A DNA stretch of 22,870 nt from CAZEIW01 sp964512305 (GCA_964512305.1 CAZEIW010000098.1:1-22870), one strand, 5' to 3'; counted from the stretch's first letter, positions 6,884 through 14,541 are shown. Program-made: numbers and translations. The notes: a model not told the origin generated them from the letters alone.

Positions 6884-9444
6884 TTTTCGGCGGCGGAATG
6901 CTGCTCCACCAGCTTTTGCACCACCGCCGCAATCCTCTGGTCCTGCGCCGCATCCGGGTGCGCGGCCGTGGCGTGCCAGCGGGCGAGCAGCTCTTCCGCC
7001 GGCGGGCGCTCCGCGCTGCCCGAGCGGAAGCGGTTGCGCAGCTGCTCCAGCTGGCGCTTGCGGCGTGCTTCCGCGGCGGCCGACGGCGACTGCAGGTCGA
7101 GCGCGATCTCGAGGTCGATCAGCAGCTCCTCGCGCAACCGGGATCCCGCGGCGAGCGCCTCGGCATCGACACCCTCGATCGGCGCCGCCTGTTGCGCCAG
7201 GCGCTCCAGCCGCGCGCGGTATGCATCCTGTCGCAACGCGTCGATCCTCCGCTGCGCCTGCTGCTGCAGGTCACGGGCGCGTCGCTCCGAGACGTCGGCC
7301 GATTCGCCGGCGGCCGGCTTGAGCGCACCCCAGTCGGTGCGAAACTGCGCCAGCGCGCGCTTGATTTCCCCGGTGTCCGTGCCCGCCAGCGCGGTTTCCA
7401 GCGCCTCGAGCGCGGCCGCGCGCGCCTGGGACGATTTCTCGCGCTGCGCCGCGTGCTCGGCTCGCTGCGCATCGCGGCGCGCGAACACGGCGTCGCAGGA
7501 GGCGCGGAAGCGCTGCCACATCTTCTGCTCTTCTCCCGGCGGCAGGCGCAGCGGACCGGCTTCGTTCTTCCAGCGCTCCTGCAACGACTTGGCCTCGGCG
7601 AGCGCGGTGCGCAGGTCGGGCAGCTCGCGCAGCGCCTCGACGGCGGCAATGAGCTGCTCGCGGCGCTCGACTTCCGTGCCGCGTGCCGCGGCCACGCGCT
7701 GGTCGATGCTCGCGATCAGCGCGTCGAAGCGCTTGCGCAGCGCGCGCTCGTCGCGGAAGCCGGCGCGCGGCGCGGCCCGCCACTGCTTGAGCATCTGCTG
7801 GCGCCGGGTATCGATCACCGCGTAGTCCGCGTGCGGCCAGGCGACCGCGGCCACCTCGGCTTCCCAGTCGGAGCACAGCGCCTCCTTCTCGGCGCGCACC
7901 TGCGCCCGGCGCGCCGCTTCTTCCGCGTTGCGCGCCGCCACCGGCTGGTAGGCCTTCTCGAGGGCGGCGTCGAACCGTTCCCACTGACCCTTCGCGGGAA
8001 GCGCCTGGGTCCCGAGCCGCTTCCATTCCTCGCGCAGCGCCGGCACCACCGTAGCGAGGTGCTCGACGTCATGTTCCCCGGTGAGGAGTTCCTCGGCGGC
8101 TGCGATGAGCTCGGCGCGCTTGTTCGTCGCACCCCACCGGGCCCATCCACCCAGCTCGCTCAGGCGCGCCTGGGCGCGCTGCAGCCGCGACCCGAGCTCG
8201 CCATGCGGAGCTTCGGCGCCGATGGCCGCCTTGATCTGCTTCGCGGCCGCGTCGGCTTCCGCGAGGTGCCCCTCGTCGAGAGCCCCCTCGAGGGACTCGA
8301 GCAAGCGGCGCACCGCAACCAGGTCGATCTGGGGACGCGCGGGCGCGGGGGGCGGCGTCCGCGCCGGCGCCCGCGGCGCTGGTGCGGCCGGCGGCGGTTG
8401 CAGCGACAGCCAGCGTGCCTGCAGCCTTTCCCGTGCTGCCGCTTGATCGGGCTTGGGCATTGCCCCCCAGGCCAGGTGCGCCTCCGCGCCGATCGGTGCA
8501 CCCGACAGCGAGTCCAAAAATTGCTCGCAGACCTCAATGCGGGCCGCATCGGCCTCGAGCACCTGCAACTGCGCTTCAATCGCGAGCAGCGAGGCCTCCA
8601 GCGCGCGGCCGGCGGCCTCTGCGGCTAACCACGCGGGAACCGCGGCGTGCGTCTGGGTCAATGCCAGCAGGCGTTCCCGCCAGCGTTCGAACGCCTCCGT
8701 CCCGGCAGGCTGCGCTCCCGAGCACTCGGCGGACAGCGCGGCGGCATCGGCCTGGACCGTTCGAAGCTCGCGGCGGGCATCGGCTTCCTGCAGGATGCGC
8801 TGGTTCGCCTGTTCCAGCAGCGCGTGGCATTCGGCGGTCGCCTCGCCGCCCTCTCCCAGGGCGCGCAACTGGTGCTCCAACTCGAGCAGGTGCGAGACCG
8901 ACAACGGGGCGTGATCGAGCAGCGAGCGAAATGCCGCGGCCAGCCCGGCCGCCCGCTGCAACCGCTCCGCGGCTTCGCGCCTTTGGCGCAGCACGTCGGC
9001 GCAATGCCGGTAAACCCCCTTGTCCTTCGCGCGCGCGTCGCGGGCGACCCGCTCCAGCACGTCGCCGTCTTCGATGCGCTGGGCGGCCGCAAGGCGCACC
9101 TCAGCGAAGCGAGCATGGGTCGCCACCTCGGCGAGCCAGCGGCTCTCGTCCAGGACGGCGAGCCACTCGAGCGCGATCGTCTTGTCGGGCGCGTGACACA
9201 CCGCGGCAACCCGCACGCCGGGCGGATCTTCCGGCAGCGGTGCCTTCAGCGACATGGCCAGTTCGCGCCCGAGTTCCTCCGCCCGGTGCGCGCGCTCGTC
9301 GTCGCCGGCGGCGGCCGCCAGCGCGCCGCGCAAGGCCTCGATGTCGGCCGCGGGCCGGGGCGGGCTCGGGGCCGGCCGCCGCGGCGACGGCTGCGGCGAA
9401 GGCTTCGCGGCCGAACCGCGCAGCAGATTGCTCAACCAGTTCAT
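6880..9444 (-). CDS. DUF349 domain protein, large coiled-coil
   Basis: About 854 residues, almost wholly helical and rich in Ala, Glu, Arg and Gln. An N-terminal proline-rich linker (about residues 15-35) precedes a HEAT-like region (about 80-165) with LAEVATHARFAEVRLAAAQR and DKGVYRHCADVLRQ. A long coiled coil and a second proline-rich break (PPPAAPAPRAPA, about 360-375) follow. Then come repeated DUF349 units, the clearest around residues 440-505 (REEWKRLGT then KGQWERFDAALEKAY), with others near 520-585 and 600-655 (LQERWKNEA then WQRFRASCDAVF). The molecular function of DUF349 proteins is not established. ATG 9444 is used because AGGGA lies just upstream and the product starts MNWLSNLLRG; a more distal start at 9459 is less likely. 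It follows the tail-anchored protein gene by 36 bases, so the pair is probably an operon. Its stop codon lies in an 18-bp tandem duplication. Confidence 0.85.
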   Translation of the reverse strand: MNWLSNLLRGSAAKPSPQPSPRRPAPSPPRPAADIEALRGALAAAAGDDERAHRAEELGRELAMSLKAPLPEDPPGVRVAAVCHAPDKTIALEWLAVLDESRWLAEVATHARFAEVRLAAAQRIEDGDVLERVARDARAKDKGVYRHCADVLRQRREAAERLQRAAGLAAAFRSLLDHAPLSVSHLLELEHQLRALGEGGEATAECHALLEQANQRILQEADARRELRTVQADAAALSAECSGAQPAGTEAFERWRERLLALTQTHAAVPAWLAAEAAGRALEASLLAIEAQLQVLEADAARIEVCEQFLDSLSGAPIGAEAHLAWGAMPKPDQAAARERLQARWLSLQPPPAAPAPRAPARTPPPAPARPQIDLVAVRRLLESLEGALDEGHLAEADAAAKQIKAAIGAEAPHGELGSRLQRAQARLSELGGWARWGATNKRAELIAAAEELLTGEHDVEHLATVVPALREEWKRLGTQALPAKGQWERFDAALEKAYQPVAARNAEEAARRAQVRAEKEALCSDWEAEVAAVAWPHADYAVIDTRRQQMLKQWRAAPRAGFRDERALRKRFDALIASIDQRVAAARGTEVERREQLIAAVEALRELPDLRTALAEAKSLQERWKNEAGPLRLPPGEEQKMWQRFRASCDAVFARRDAQRAEHAAQREKSSQARAAALEALETALAGTDTGEIKRALAQFRTDWGALKPAAGESADVSERRARDLQQQAQRRIDALRQDAYRARLERLAQQAAPIEGVDAEALAAGSRLREELLIDLEIALDLQSPSAAAEARRKRQLEQLRNRFRSGSAERPPAEELLARWHATAAHPDAAQDQRIAAVVQKLVEQHSAAEK

Positions 9445-9480
9445 CACATCCCTGCGCATCGGGCGCGGCGGCCCGTCCGG

Positions 9481-9804
9481 CTATTTGAGACCTTTGAACA
9501 CGGCGATCAGCTGGGTGAACCAGATGAACGCGGACAGAAGCAGCGCGACGAACGAGATCCTGAGCGATCTCAGCGCGACCTTGAGCGCCCGCCGCTCGCC
9601 TTCCTCGCTGTTCCTGACGATCAGCAGCGTGCGCACGTAGTCGGCGACGATGTCCCGTTCCTGCTGGGAGAAGACGGCCCGGGTCGCCTCCGGCATGCAT
9701 AAAAGCGCCCCGAAACGGGTGAGTTCGGTGCGCGACGAATTCCACAGCTCGCCGCCGTCTGAACGCTGCTTCAGCTTCTGAAGTTCCTCGATTGGTTCGG
9801 TCAC
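9481..9804 (-). CDS. Tail-anchored small membrane protein, 107 residues, unknown function
   Basis: The first ~80 residues are soluble and charged (LWNSSRTELTRFGALL, ERDIVADYVRTLLIVR). A single hydrophobic segment at about 83-103 (SFVALLLSAFIWFTQLIAVF) sits just before the C-terminal FKGLK, giving a tail-anchored topology. GTG 9804 is preceded by AAAGGAA with an eight-base spacer. The gene ends 36 bases before the DUF349 start, so both are probably made from one message, and the protein may tether or accompany the DUF349 protein at the membrane. That link is inference; the family is not recognised. Confidence 0.7.
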   Translation of the reverse strand: MTEPIEELQKLKQRSDGGELWNSSRTELTRFGALLCMPEATRAVFSQQERDIVADYVRTLLIVRNSEEGERRALKVALRSLRISFVALLLSAFIWFTQLIAVFKGLK

Positions 9805-9870
9805 GGCAGCGTTCCTTTCGGCGTCGCAACGCCCGGGTTCCGGATCATAACGAAGGCGGCATCGATACGC

Positions 9871-9966
9871 ATCCGCAAGCGGGGCAGTCCGGGAGCACGT
9901 GCCGCGAGACCGATCCGGATCGGCGCCGGGTTGAGTATCCGCAAGCCACCTGCGCGTGCCGCGAGT
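9871..9966. repeat. Short direct repeats and a palindrome in an intergenic region
   Basis: In the 252-base gap 9805-10056, atccgcaagc occurs at 9871-9880 and 9937-9946, and cgtgccgcgag at 9898-9908 and 9955-9965. The two pairs keep the same order with different spacing. Between them ccgatccggatcgg (9910-9923) is a perfect 14-base palindrome. No believable gene was seen in this gap. It may hold the promoters for the genes on both sides. Confidence 0.45.
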
Positions 9967-10056
9967 ACTTTGCGTGCATCGGCCACGGAGCGTCGCATCC
10001 GCCCTGGGTGACGGCGAACCGCGGGTCGAATTCTCATTCAGACTGAGGAGCGCGCG

Positions 10057-10509
10057 ATGAAGAAACTATGCATTGTGATCGGCATGTTGAGCGCCGTCGG
10101 CGTCGCCGTTGCGGACGAGCCCGCGGCGCCGTCGATGAAGTTCACCTCGATCCCCGTTTCGGAGAAGATCGGGTCCGGCGAGCACAAGCTGTTCCCGTAC
10201 CGGGCCGAGGACAAGATCGTCGTGATCGTGGTCGACCCGATCGCCTGCGGTCAGAAGCCCGTGAAGCCGAGTTTCCGGATCGAGGGCAACAAGCTGCTGC
10301 TTCGGTACGAGCTCACGCAGGCGCCCGCCGGAGCCGCCGGGAAGGATTGCACGGCGCACTCGACTTTCGAGCTGGACCGGATGCCGCATCAGGATCTGCA
10401 GGTCAATTTCGCGGGCGGGCCGGAGCCCTTCGTGGTCGCGAACATGACCCGATGCCCGAACGCCGAGCCGGTCGTCGACGTCTGGGATTGCCTGGTGCCG
10501 CACAAGTAG
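10057..10509 (+). CDS. Secreted four-cysteine hypothetical protein, 150 residues
   Basis: A signal peptide is clear: MKK, a hydrophobic core to about residue 17, and likely cleavage after VAVA at 19, leaving a mature protein of about 131 residues in the periplasm or outside. The mature part carries four cysteines (64, 98, 133, 145), enough for two disulfides, and looks like a small beta-rich domain (KIVVIVVDPIACG, KLLLRYELTQ, DLQVNFAGG). GAGGAG at 10045-10050 lies six bases before ATG 10057, an excellent ribosome site. The family is not recognised. The next gene, also secreted, begins 210 bases downstream on the same strand, but a hairpin lies between them. Confidence 0.8.
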   Translation: MKKLCIVIGMLSAVGVAVADEPAAPSMKFTSIPVSEKIGSGEHKLFPYRAEDKIVVIVVDPIACGQKPVKPSFRIEGNKLLLRYELTQAPAGAAGKDCTAHSTFELDRMPHQDLQVNFAGGPEPFVVANMTRCPNAEPVVDVWDCLVPHK

Positions 10510-10532
10510 GGCACGGGCGACGTGTTGGCGGA

Positions 10533-10569
10533 CGCGGGCGGCGGGCGTATGGCTCGCTAGCCGCCCGCG
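10533..10569 (+). terminator. Possible hairpin terminator
   Basis: cgcgggcggc (10533-10542) and gccgcccgcg (10560-10569) form a perfect 10-bp GC stem with a 17-base loop, 24 bases after the stop of the secreted protein gene. There is no T-run after it, so intrinsic termination is uncertain. The rest of 10570-10719 shows no other clear feature. Confidence 0.35.
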
Positions 10570-10719
10570 GCCGCTCGGGACGGCCAAAGCGGAGTCGAAG
10601 CGCCCCCAGCAGCGGGCGCGGACTTTTCCGTTGCGCAGCCGCGGCCGCCCGCGTACATTGACTCGGGCGAGCCCCGCGAGTCATGCGCCGGCGCTCGTCC
10701 GACAATCCCCGGGGGCGCC

Positions 10720-11505
10720 ATGAGTCGAAAGACCGCGGGCATCTGTTTCGCTTGCCTGATGGCGGCCTGCAACGTGGCCGGTGCCGAAACGTGGTACCGG
10801 TGGATCGACGAGCACGGGACGACGCGGGTCACGCGGACGCAGCCCGACCTGGGCGTCGCCTACGACCCGGTCGAAATGCCGGACCCGGTGCGGTGGAGGA
10901 GCCCGCCGGAGATGCCGCCTGAGGTCCAGGCCGTTGACGGATCGACGGCGCCGAACGTTTTCAAGTCCGCTTCGCAGTCGGTGTACTGGATCCTCGGAAA
11001 GCTTTCGAACGGCGCCGGCGACACCGGCCAGCGCGTCTACGGGTCCGCGGTCGCGATCACCGAGGAACTGGCGCTGACCAACTGCCATGTGATCGCGAAC
11101 GCCGGGGAGGAGATCTACCTCGGTTCGGGGAGCACGGAAGCGGGCGAGCAGCTGAGCGTCGTCGCCGCCAACTACGAGGCCGATCGATGCGTGGTCGGCG
11201 TGCGCCATATGCGGCTGCGGCCGGTGGCGGGTATCCGGCGCGTCGACACGCTCGAGGTCGGCGAGACCGTCTATGCGATCGGCAACCCGAGGCGCATGGA
11301 GCGCACGCTGTCGGACGGCCTGCTTTCCGGCAAGCGCGCGATGGGCGACCTGCGTTTTTTGCAGACGACGGCCCCCATTTCCCCGGGCTCATCGGGCGGG
11401 GGGCTGTTCGACCGGCGCGGGAACCTCATCGGAATCACGGCGATGACGCTGCGCGGCGCGCAGAACATCAACTTCGCGATCCCGGCCGAGGATTTCTGGA
11501 GGTGA
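10720..11505 (+). CDS. Secreted trypsin-like serine protease with N-terminal DUF4124 domain
   Basis: 261 residues. The N-terminal signal sequence (hydrophobic core about 7-21) probably ends at AGA/ETW; C17 in LMAAC is a weak lipobox alternative. Residues about 23-50 (WYRWIDEHGTTRVT) match the short DUF4124 motif found in many proteobacterial envelope proteins. A chymotrypsin-fold peptidase domain follows at about 85-258: H123 in LTNCHVI, D155 in EADRCVVGV, and catalytic S225 in PGSSGGGLFD, the order and spacing expected for S1-type HtrA-like or similar peptidases. No PDZ domain follows, so it is shorter than DegP. It should act in the periplasm or at the cell surface; the substrate is unknown. 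ATG 10720 has only a weak G-rich ribosome site. Confidence 0.88.
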   Translation: MSRKTAGICFACLMAACNVAGAETWYRWIDEHGTTRVTRTQPDLGVAYDPVEMPDPVRWRSPPEMPPEVQAVDGSTAPNVFKSASQSVYWILGKLSNGAGDTGQRVYGSAVAITEELALTNCHVIANAGEEIYLGSGSTEAGEQLSVVAANYEADRCVVGVRHMRLRPVAGIRRVDTLEVGETVYAIGNPRRMERTLSDGLLSGKRAMGDLRFLQTTAPISPGSSGGGLFDRRGNLIGITAMTLRGAQNINFAIPAEDFWR

Positions 11506-11520
11506 GGCTGAGCTGATCGC

Positions 11521-11560
11521 CCTCACCCCCCTCTCCCACGCGGTGCGTGGGAGAGGGGAG
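11521..11560. repeat. REP-like hairpin element, third copy, between convergent genes
   Basis: cctcaccccc leads into a 14-bp perfect stem: cccctctcccacgc (11528-11541) and gcgtgggagagggg (11545-11558) with loop ggt. It has the same consensus as the copies at 6738-6857. It lies between the convergent protease and alkB genes, where it may act as a bidirectional terminator. The alkB stop codon (11523-11525) and last codons lie inside it. Confidence 0.75.
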
Positions 11561-12737
11561 TTCGCCCGTACTTCGCGTAAAGCGCCGTCCGGCGGTGCGG
11601 CGCCACGTTGACGCGGTCCAGGTCGCCTTGCACCTGCGGCAGGGCCAGCAGCCGCCGGTCCATCACCCTGAACCACAACGGCGGGCACCAGGACAGCGGG
11701 AACATGGCGAAGTATCCGCTCGGGAGCTGCGGCAGGTCCTGGAAATGACGCAGCGACTGATAGCGCCGCGACGGGTACGCGTGGTGGTCGGAGTGCCGCT
11801 GCAGGTGAAACAGCGCAAGGTTCGTGATCAGGTGGTTGGTGTTCCACGAGTGGTGCGGTTGCGGCGCCTCGTAGCGGCCGCCGGCCGACTTGCGCCTCAG
11901 CAGCCCGTAGTGCTCCACGTAGTTGGCCGACGTCAGCTGCCACCACGCGACGGCGTTGTGCACGGCGAGAAACGGGATCATCACCCACCCGAACGCCACG
12001 ATCAGGCCGCCCTGCAGCAGAAGGCTGAGCGCGTACGACTGCAGCATCGTGTTGTGCACGCTCCAGGCCGGCCGGCCGAGCTGGTGCAGCCGTTCGGCCT
12101 CCAGGCGCCAGGCCCGCGCGATCCCGCCGGGAAGCTCCCGCAGCGCGAAGCGGTAGATGCTTTCACCCATCCGCGCGCTGGCGTGGTCCTCGGGCGTGGC
12201 GACCCAGCGGTGGTGCCCGCGGCCGTGCTCGACCGTGAAGTGGCCGTACGCCGGCACCGCCAGGACCAGCCGCGCCAGCCATTGCTCGAGTGCACCGGGC
12301 TTGTGTCCCAGCTCGTGGCCCGTATTGATCCCGAGCCCTGAATCCGCGCCGGCGACGTAGCCGAACATCAGAATCGCCCACCACGGCAGCGCGTGGGTGC
12401 CGACCCACCACGCACAGCCGATCAGGGCGGCGAAATGCAGCGGCACCGTGGCCCAGGTGAGCCAGCGGTAATAGCGGTCGTCCTCCAGCTGCGGCACGAC
12501 CGCCTCGTCCGGATTGTTCTCGTCCTCGCCGATGATCAGGTCGAGCAGCGGCATCAGTCCGTAGCTGATCACGAGCGGCAACCCGAGTGCGATCGGGTGC
12601 CCGCTGGCGGCGTGCGCGGCCATGCCCACGAAGGGCAGCAGCGGGTACACGACCGACAGCGCCCACCAGTGGCGCTTGCGGTCCGTGTACTCGATCCTGC
12701 CGCGCTGCGGGTCGATCGCGGAATAAGTGACGCTCAT
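11523..12737 (-). CDS. alkB: Alkane 1-monooxygenase (AlkB-type membrane di-iron hydroxylase)
   Basis: 404 residues from ATG 12737 (a TTG at 12800 would add 21 atypical residues). Hydrophobic helices occur throughout (about 25-70, 95-135, 235-270). The histidine clusters of membrane fatty-acid desaturase/alkane hydroxylases are all present: HELGH (141-145), EHGRGHH (170-176), NYVEHYGLLR (272-281) and LQRHSDHHAYPSRRYQ (312-327). AlkB oxidises medium-chain n-alkanes to 1-alkanols at the inner membrane with O2, fed by rubredoxin and rubredoxin reductase. No rubredoxin or alkane regulator is seen in the window. The final residues TPLSHAPRGRGG and the stop come from a REP-like element, so the tail is probably not ancestral. 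No strong ribosome site is seen (a short ATAGGGCC leads into ATG). Substrate range cannot be read from sequence. Confidence 0.92.
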   Translation of the reverse strand: MSVTYSAIDPQRGRIEYTDRKRHWWALSVVYPLLPFVGMAAHAASGHPIALGLPLVISYGLMPLLDLIIGEDENNPDEAVVPQLEDDRYYRWLTWATVPLHFAALIGCAWWVGTHALPWWAILMFGYVAGADSGLGINTGHELGHKPGALEQWLARLVLAVPAYGHFTVEHGRGHHRWVATPEDHASARMGESIYRFALRELPGGIARAWRLEAERLHQLGRPAWSVHNTMLQSYALSLLLQGGLIVAFGWVMIPFLAVHNAVAWWQLTSANYVEHYGLLRRKSAGGRYEAPQPHHSWNTNHLITNLALFHLQRHSDHHAYPSRRYQSLRHFQDLPQLPSGYFAMFPLSWCPPLWFRVMDRRLLALPQVQGDLDRVNVAPHRRTALYAKYGRTPLSHAPRGRGG

Positions 12738-12979
12738 GGCCCTATCGGCGCGCTCGTTCGACGCCTGACCAAGTATCGGATCCAGGCTCGCGCCGGGCAA
12801 GGGAAAGTCCGACAGGGCGCGGCCGCATTCCGCGGTCGTGCGGATTCCCGGTCAACGGTTGTGGTTTTCGGGCGTTTATCCCGGTGTGCGGGCGTCTTTA
12901 ATGCCAACACGGCGCAGACCGCCCGTCATGCCCCCGATTTCGAGCCAACCCGATCCAGCGAACCGCCCGCTGCCACGCC

Positions 12980-14038
12980 ATGCTGTTGAGAAAGCTTGCT
13001 CCCTCCCTTGCCCTCCTTTGCGTCACTGGCGCCTTCGCGGCCGAGCCGCCGTCGGTTAACGACGTCGCCCGCTGGCTGGCCGGTCTCGACAACGAAATCG
13101 CCAGCCCCGCGTCGGGCGAGCGCCAGCGGCTCGATGCCGCGTGGGCCGCGCTCGCGGCATCGCGGACGATGCCGATGCGCGAGTTCGCGTCCCGGCACCT
13201 GGCGCGCGAGCAGGTCGAATGCGGGACGCTCCTTTACCCGTTCAGCGGCCCGGACGCGCTCAACGCCGTCACGCTCTTTCCGGCCTGCGATTCCTACGTG
13301 CTGTTCGGCCTGGAGCCGGTGGGCGACCTGCCGCGCCCGCAGCGGATGAGCGAGAGCGAGCGCACCGCGGTCCTCGCCGACATGTTCAAGGCCGAGCAAT
13401 ACATCATCCGGCGCAATTTCTTCGTGACCGAGTACATGCGCGACGATCTGAACACGCCCCACCTCAGAGGGGTGGTGCCGATCATCGGCGCGATGCTGGT
13501 GCGCATGGGCTACGAGGTGCGCCGGGTGCAGATGATGCAGGTCGACGGCTCGCCGCAGCCGGCGGACACGCCGAAACGTCCGCGCGCGGTCGAGATCGGG
13601 TTCGGCCGCCCGGGCGGCCCGACGCAGCGGCTTTTCTATGCCAACTTCGACGCCTCCGACGACGGCCTCAAGCGCAACCCGGCGTTCCTGAAGGCGGTGG
13701 CCGACGTGCATGGCGCCGTCACGCTGCTGAAGGCGGCCTCGTACCTGCTGCACGACAGCTCGTTCTCCACCATGCGCGGACTGATCGAGACCCGCAGCCG
13801 GCTGATCGTGCAGGATGATTCGGGGCTGCCGTTTTCGCGCATCAAGGCGGCGGGATTCGACGTCGAGCTGTACGGCAATTACGTCGGCACGATCCCGGTG
13901 TTCCGCTACCGCTACCAGCGCGACCTTGCCGGCGCCTATGCGCAGGCCGGCGATCGGGAGCCGCTCGCGTTCGCGTGGAGCTACGCGACGCAACGCAGCC
14001 AGGAAGCGCTGCAGATCGCGCGCCGCCACGGCGCCTGA
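12980..14038 (+). CDS. Secreted protein of unknown function, 352 residues
   Basis: A typical signal peptide (MLLRK, then a hydrophobic stretch) with likely cleavage after AFA at residue 20 predicts export. The mature protein has two cysteines (81 and 103) that bracket the notable sequence LLYPFSGPDALNAVTLFPA and are followed by YVLFGLEPVG (106-115). Further segments with the look of a conserved fold include FFVTEYMRDDL (147-157), GVVPIIGAMLVRMGY and FSTMRGLIETRS. No enzyme motif is recognised. I have an impression of a widespread unannotated family with a YPFSGPD core, but cannot name it. ATG 12980 has no clear ribosome site. It diverges from alkB across a 242-base gap in which no other feature is evident, and converges on the small gene at 14058. 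Confidence 0.8.
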   Translation: MLLRKLAPSLALLCVTGAFAAEPPSVNDVARWLAGLDNEIASPASGERQRLDAAWAALAASRTMPMREFASRHLAREQVECGTLLYPFSGPDALNAVTLFPACDSYVLFGLEPVGDLPRPQRMSESERTAVLADMFKAEQYIIRRNFFVTEYMRDDLNTPHLRGVVPIIGAMLVRMGYEVRRVQMMQVDGSPQPADTPKRPRAVEIGFGRPGGPTQRLFYANFDASDDGLKRNPAFLKAVADVHGAVTLLKAASYLLHDSSFSTMRGLIETRSRLIVQDDSGLPFSRIKAAGFDVELYGNYVGTIPVFRYRYQRDLAGAYAQAGDREPLAFAWSYATQRSQEALQIARRHGA

Positions 14039-14057
14039 GGCGCCGGCGCGCCGTCAC

Positions 14058-14456
14058 TCACGTGGCGGCCGCCAGGATGGGCATGCCCGGAAACCCTCGC
14101 GCCGGGCGATCCTCCGCGCGTGCCGGCACGGTCCAGACCAGCAGGCGTGCCTTGCGATGCGACGCGAACATGGGCTGCAGCCGCAGGAAGTGCCGGGCCG
14201 CCGCGCGCAGGCGGCGCACCAGCGGCGCCATGCGCTTCCACCGCGGCTGGTCGACGATCAGGCAGATGTGGTCGAACCGGCAGAGGAATTCCTCCACGTA
14301 GGCGCCCGACTGCGCGCACGCGAGCACGAGCCGCTCCTCGAGCAGCTCGGCGGCCCTGCGCGAAAGAACGCGCCGCGGGCAACCGGCCGCGGCGACCAGG
14401 TGGATCTCGACCCAGTCCCGTGGCCGACGATCGCGGTTGGGATCAAAGGGGGACAT
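14058..14456 (-). CDS. Hypothetical protein, 132 residues
   Basis: ATG 14456 follows GGAGG with a nine-base spacer; the frame runs upstream to 14486 but that extension has no ribosome site. The product is basic and soluble, with DWVEIHLVAAAG, AYVEEFLCRFDHICLIVDQPRW and a run of Arg/Leu helices. Neither signal peptide nor membrane segment is clear. The family is not recognised. The gene ends 19 bases from the end of the convergent secreted-protein gene. The codon pattern and ribosome site support it as a real gene, but with less certainty than its neighbours. Its upstream region contains a Crp/Fnr-type box shared with the divergent hybrid kinase gene. Confidence 0.5.
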   Translation of the reverse strand: MSPFDPNRDRRPRDWVEIHLVAAAGCPRRVLSRRAAELLEERLVLACAQSGAYVEEFLCRFDHICLIVDQPRWKRMAPLVRRLRAAARHFLRLQPMFASHRKARLLVWTVPARAEDRPARGFPGMPILAAAT

Positions 14457-14488
14457 GAAGCGTGGCCTCCGCTGGGGATTCGGCAATC

Positions 14489-14494
14489 AGCATA
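14489..14494 (-). promoter_or_regulatory. Possible -10 element for the small leftward gene
   Basis: On the minus strand this reads TATGCT, a fair -10 match 33 bases upstream of ATG 14456. No good -35 partner was found. The Crp/Fnr-type box centre would be near -52 of the implied start, not the ideal -41.5. Confidence 0.25.
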
Positions 14495-14525
14495 GCGGGT
14501 CGGGTGCCGCCTCGAGCCGGCGTCC

Positions 14526-14541
14526 TTTGACAAAAATCAAA
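14526..14541. promoter_or_regulatory. Crp/Fnr-family (FNR/ANR-like) binding site
   Basis: TTGAC-AAAA-ATCAA at 14527-14540 matches the FNR/ANR consensus TTGAT-N4-ATCAA with one mismatch, and the symmetry extends one base each side (T at 14526, A at 14541). It sits in the 299-base divergent gap 14457-14755 between the small leftward gene and the hybrid kinase operon, a very AT-rich island in GC-rich DNA. It suggests oxygen- or nitric-oxide-responsive control of one or both genes. The remainder of the gap shows no other clear feature. Confidence 0.55.

Noticed and set aside
9801..10037. Small leftward frame in the 9805-10056 gap
   Set aside because: Its composition is Arg/Ala-rich with no domain, it has no ribosome site, and it overlaps the repeats at 9871-9966.
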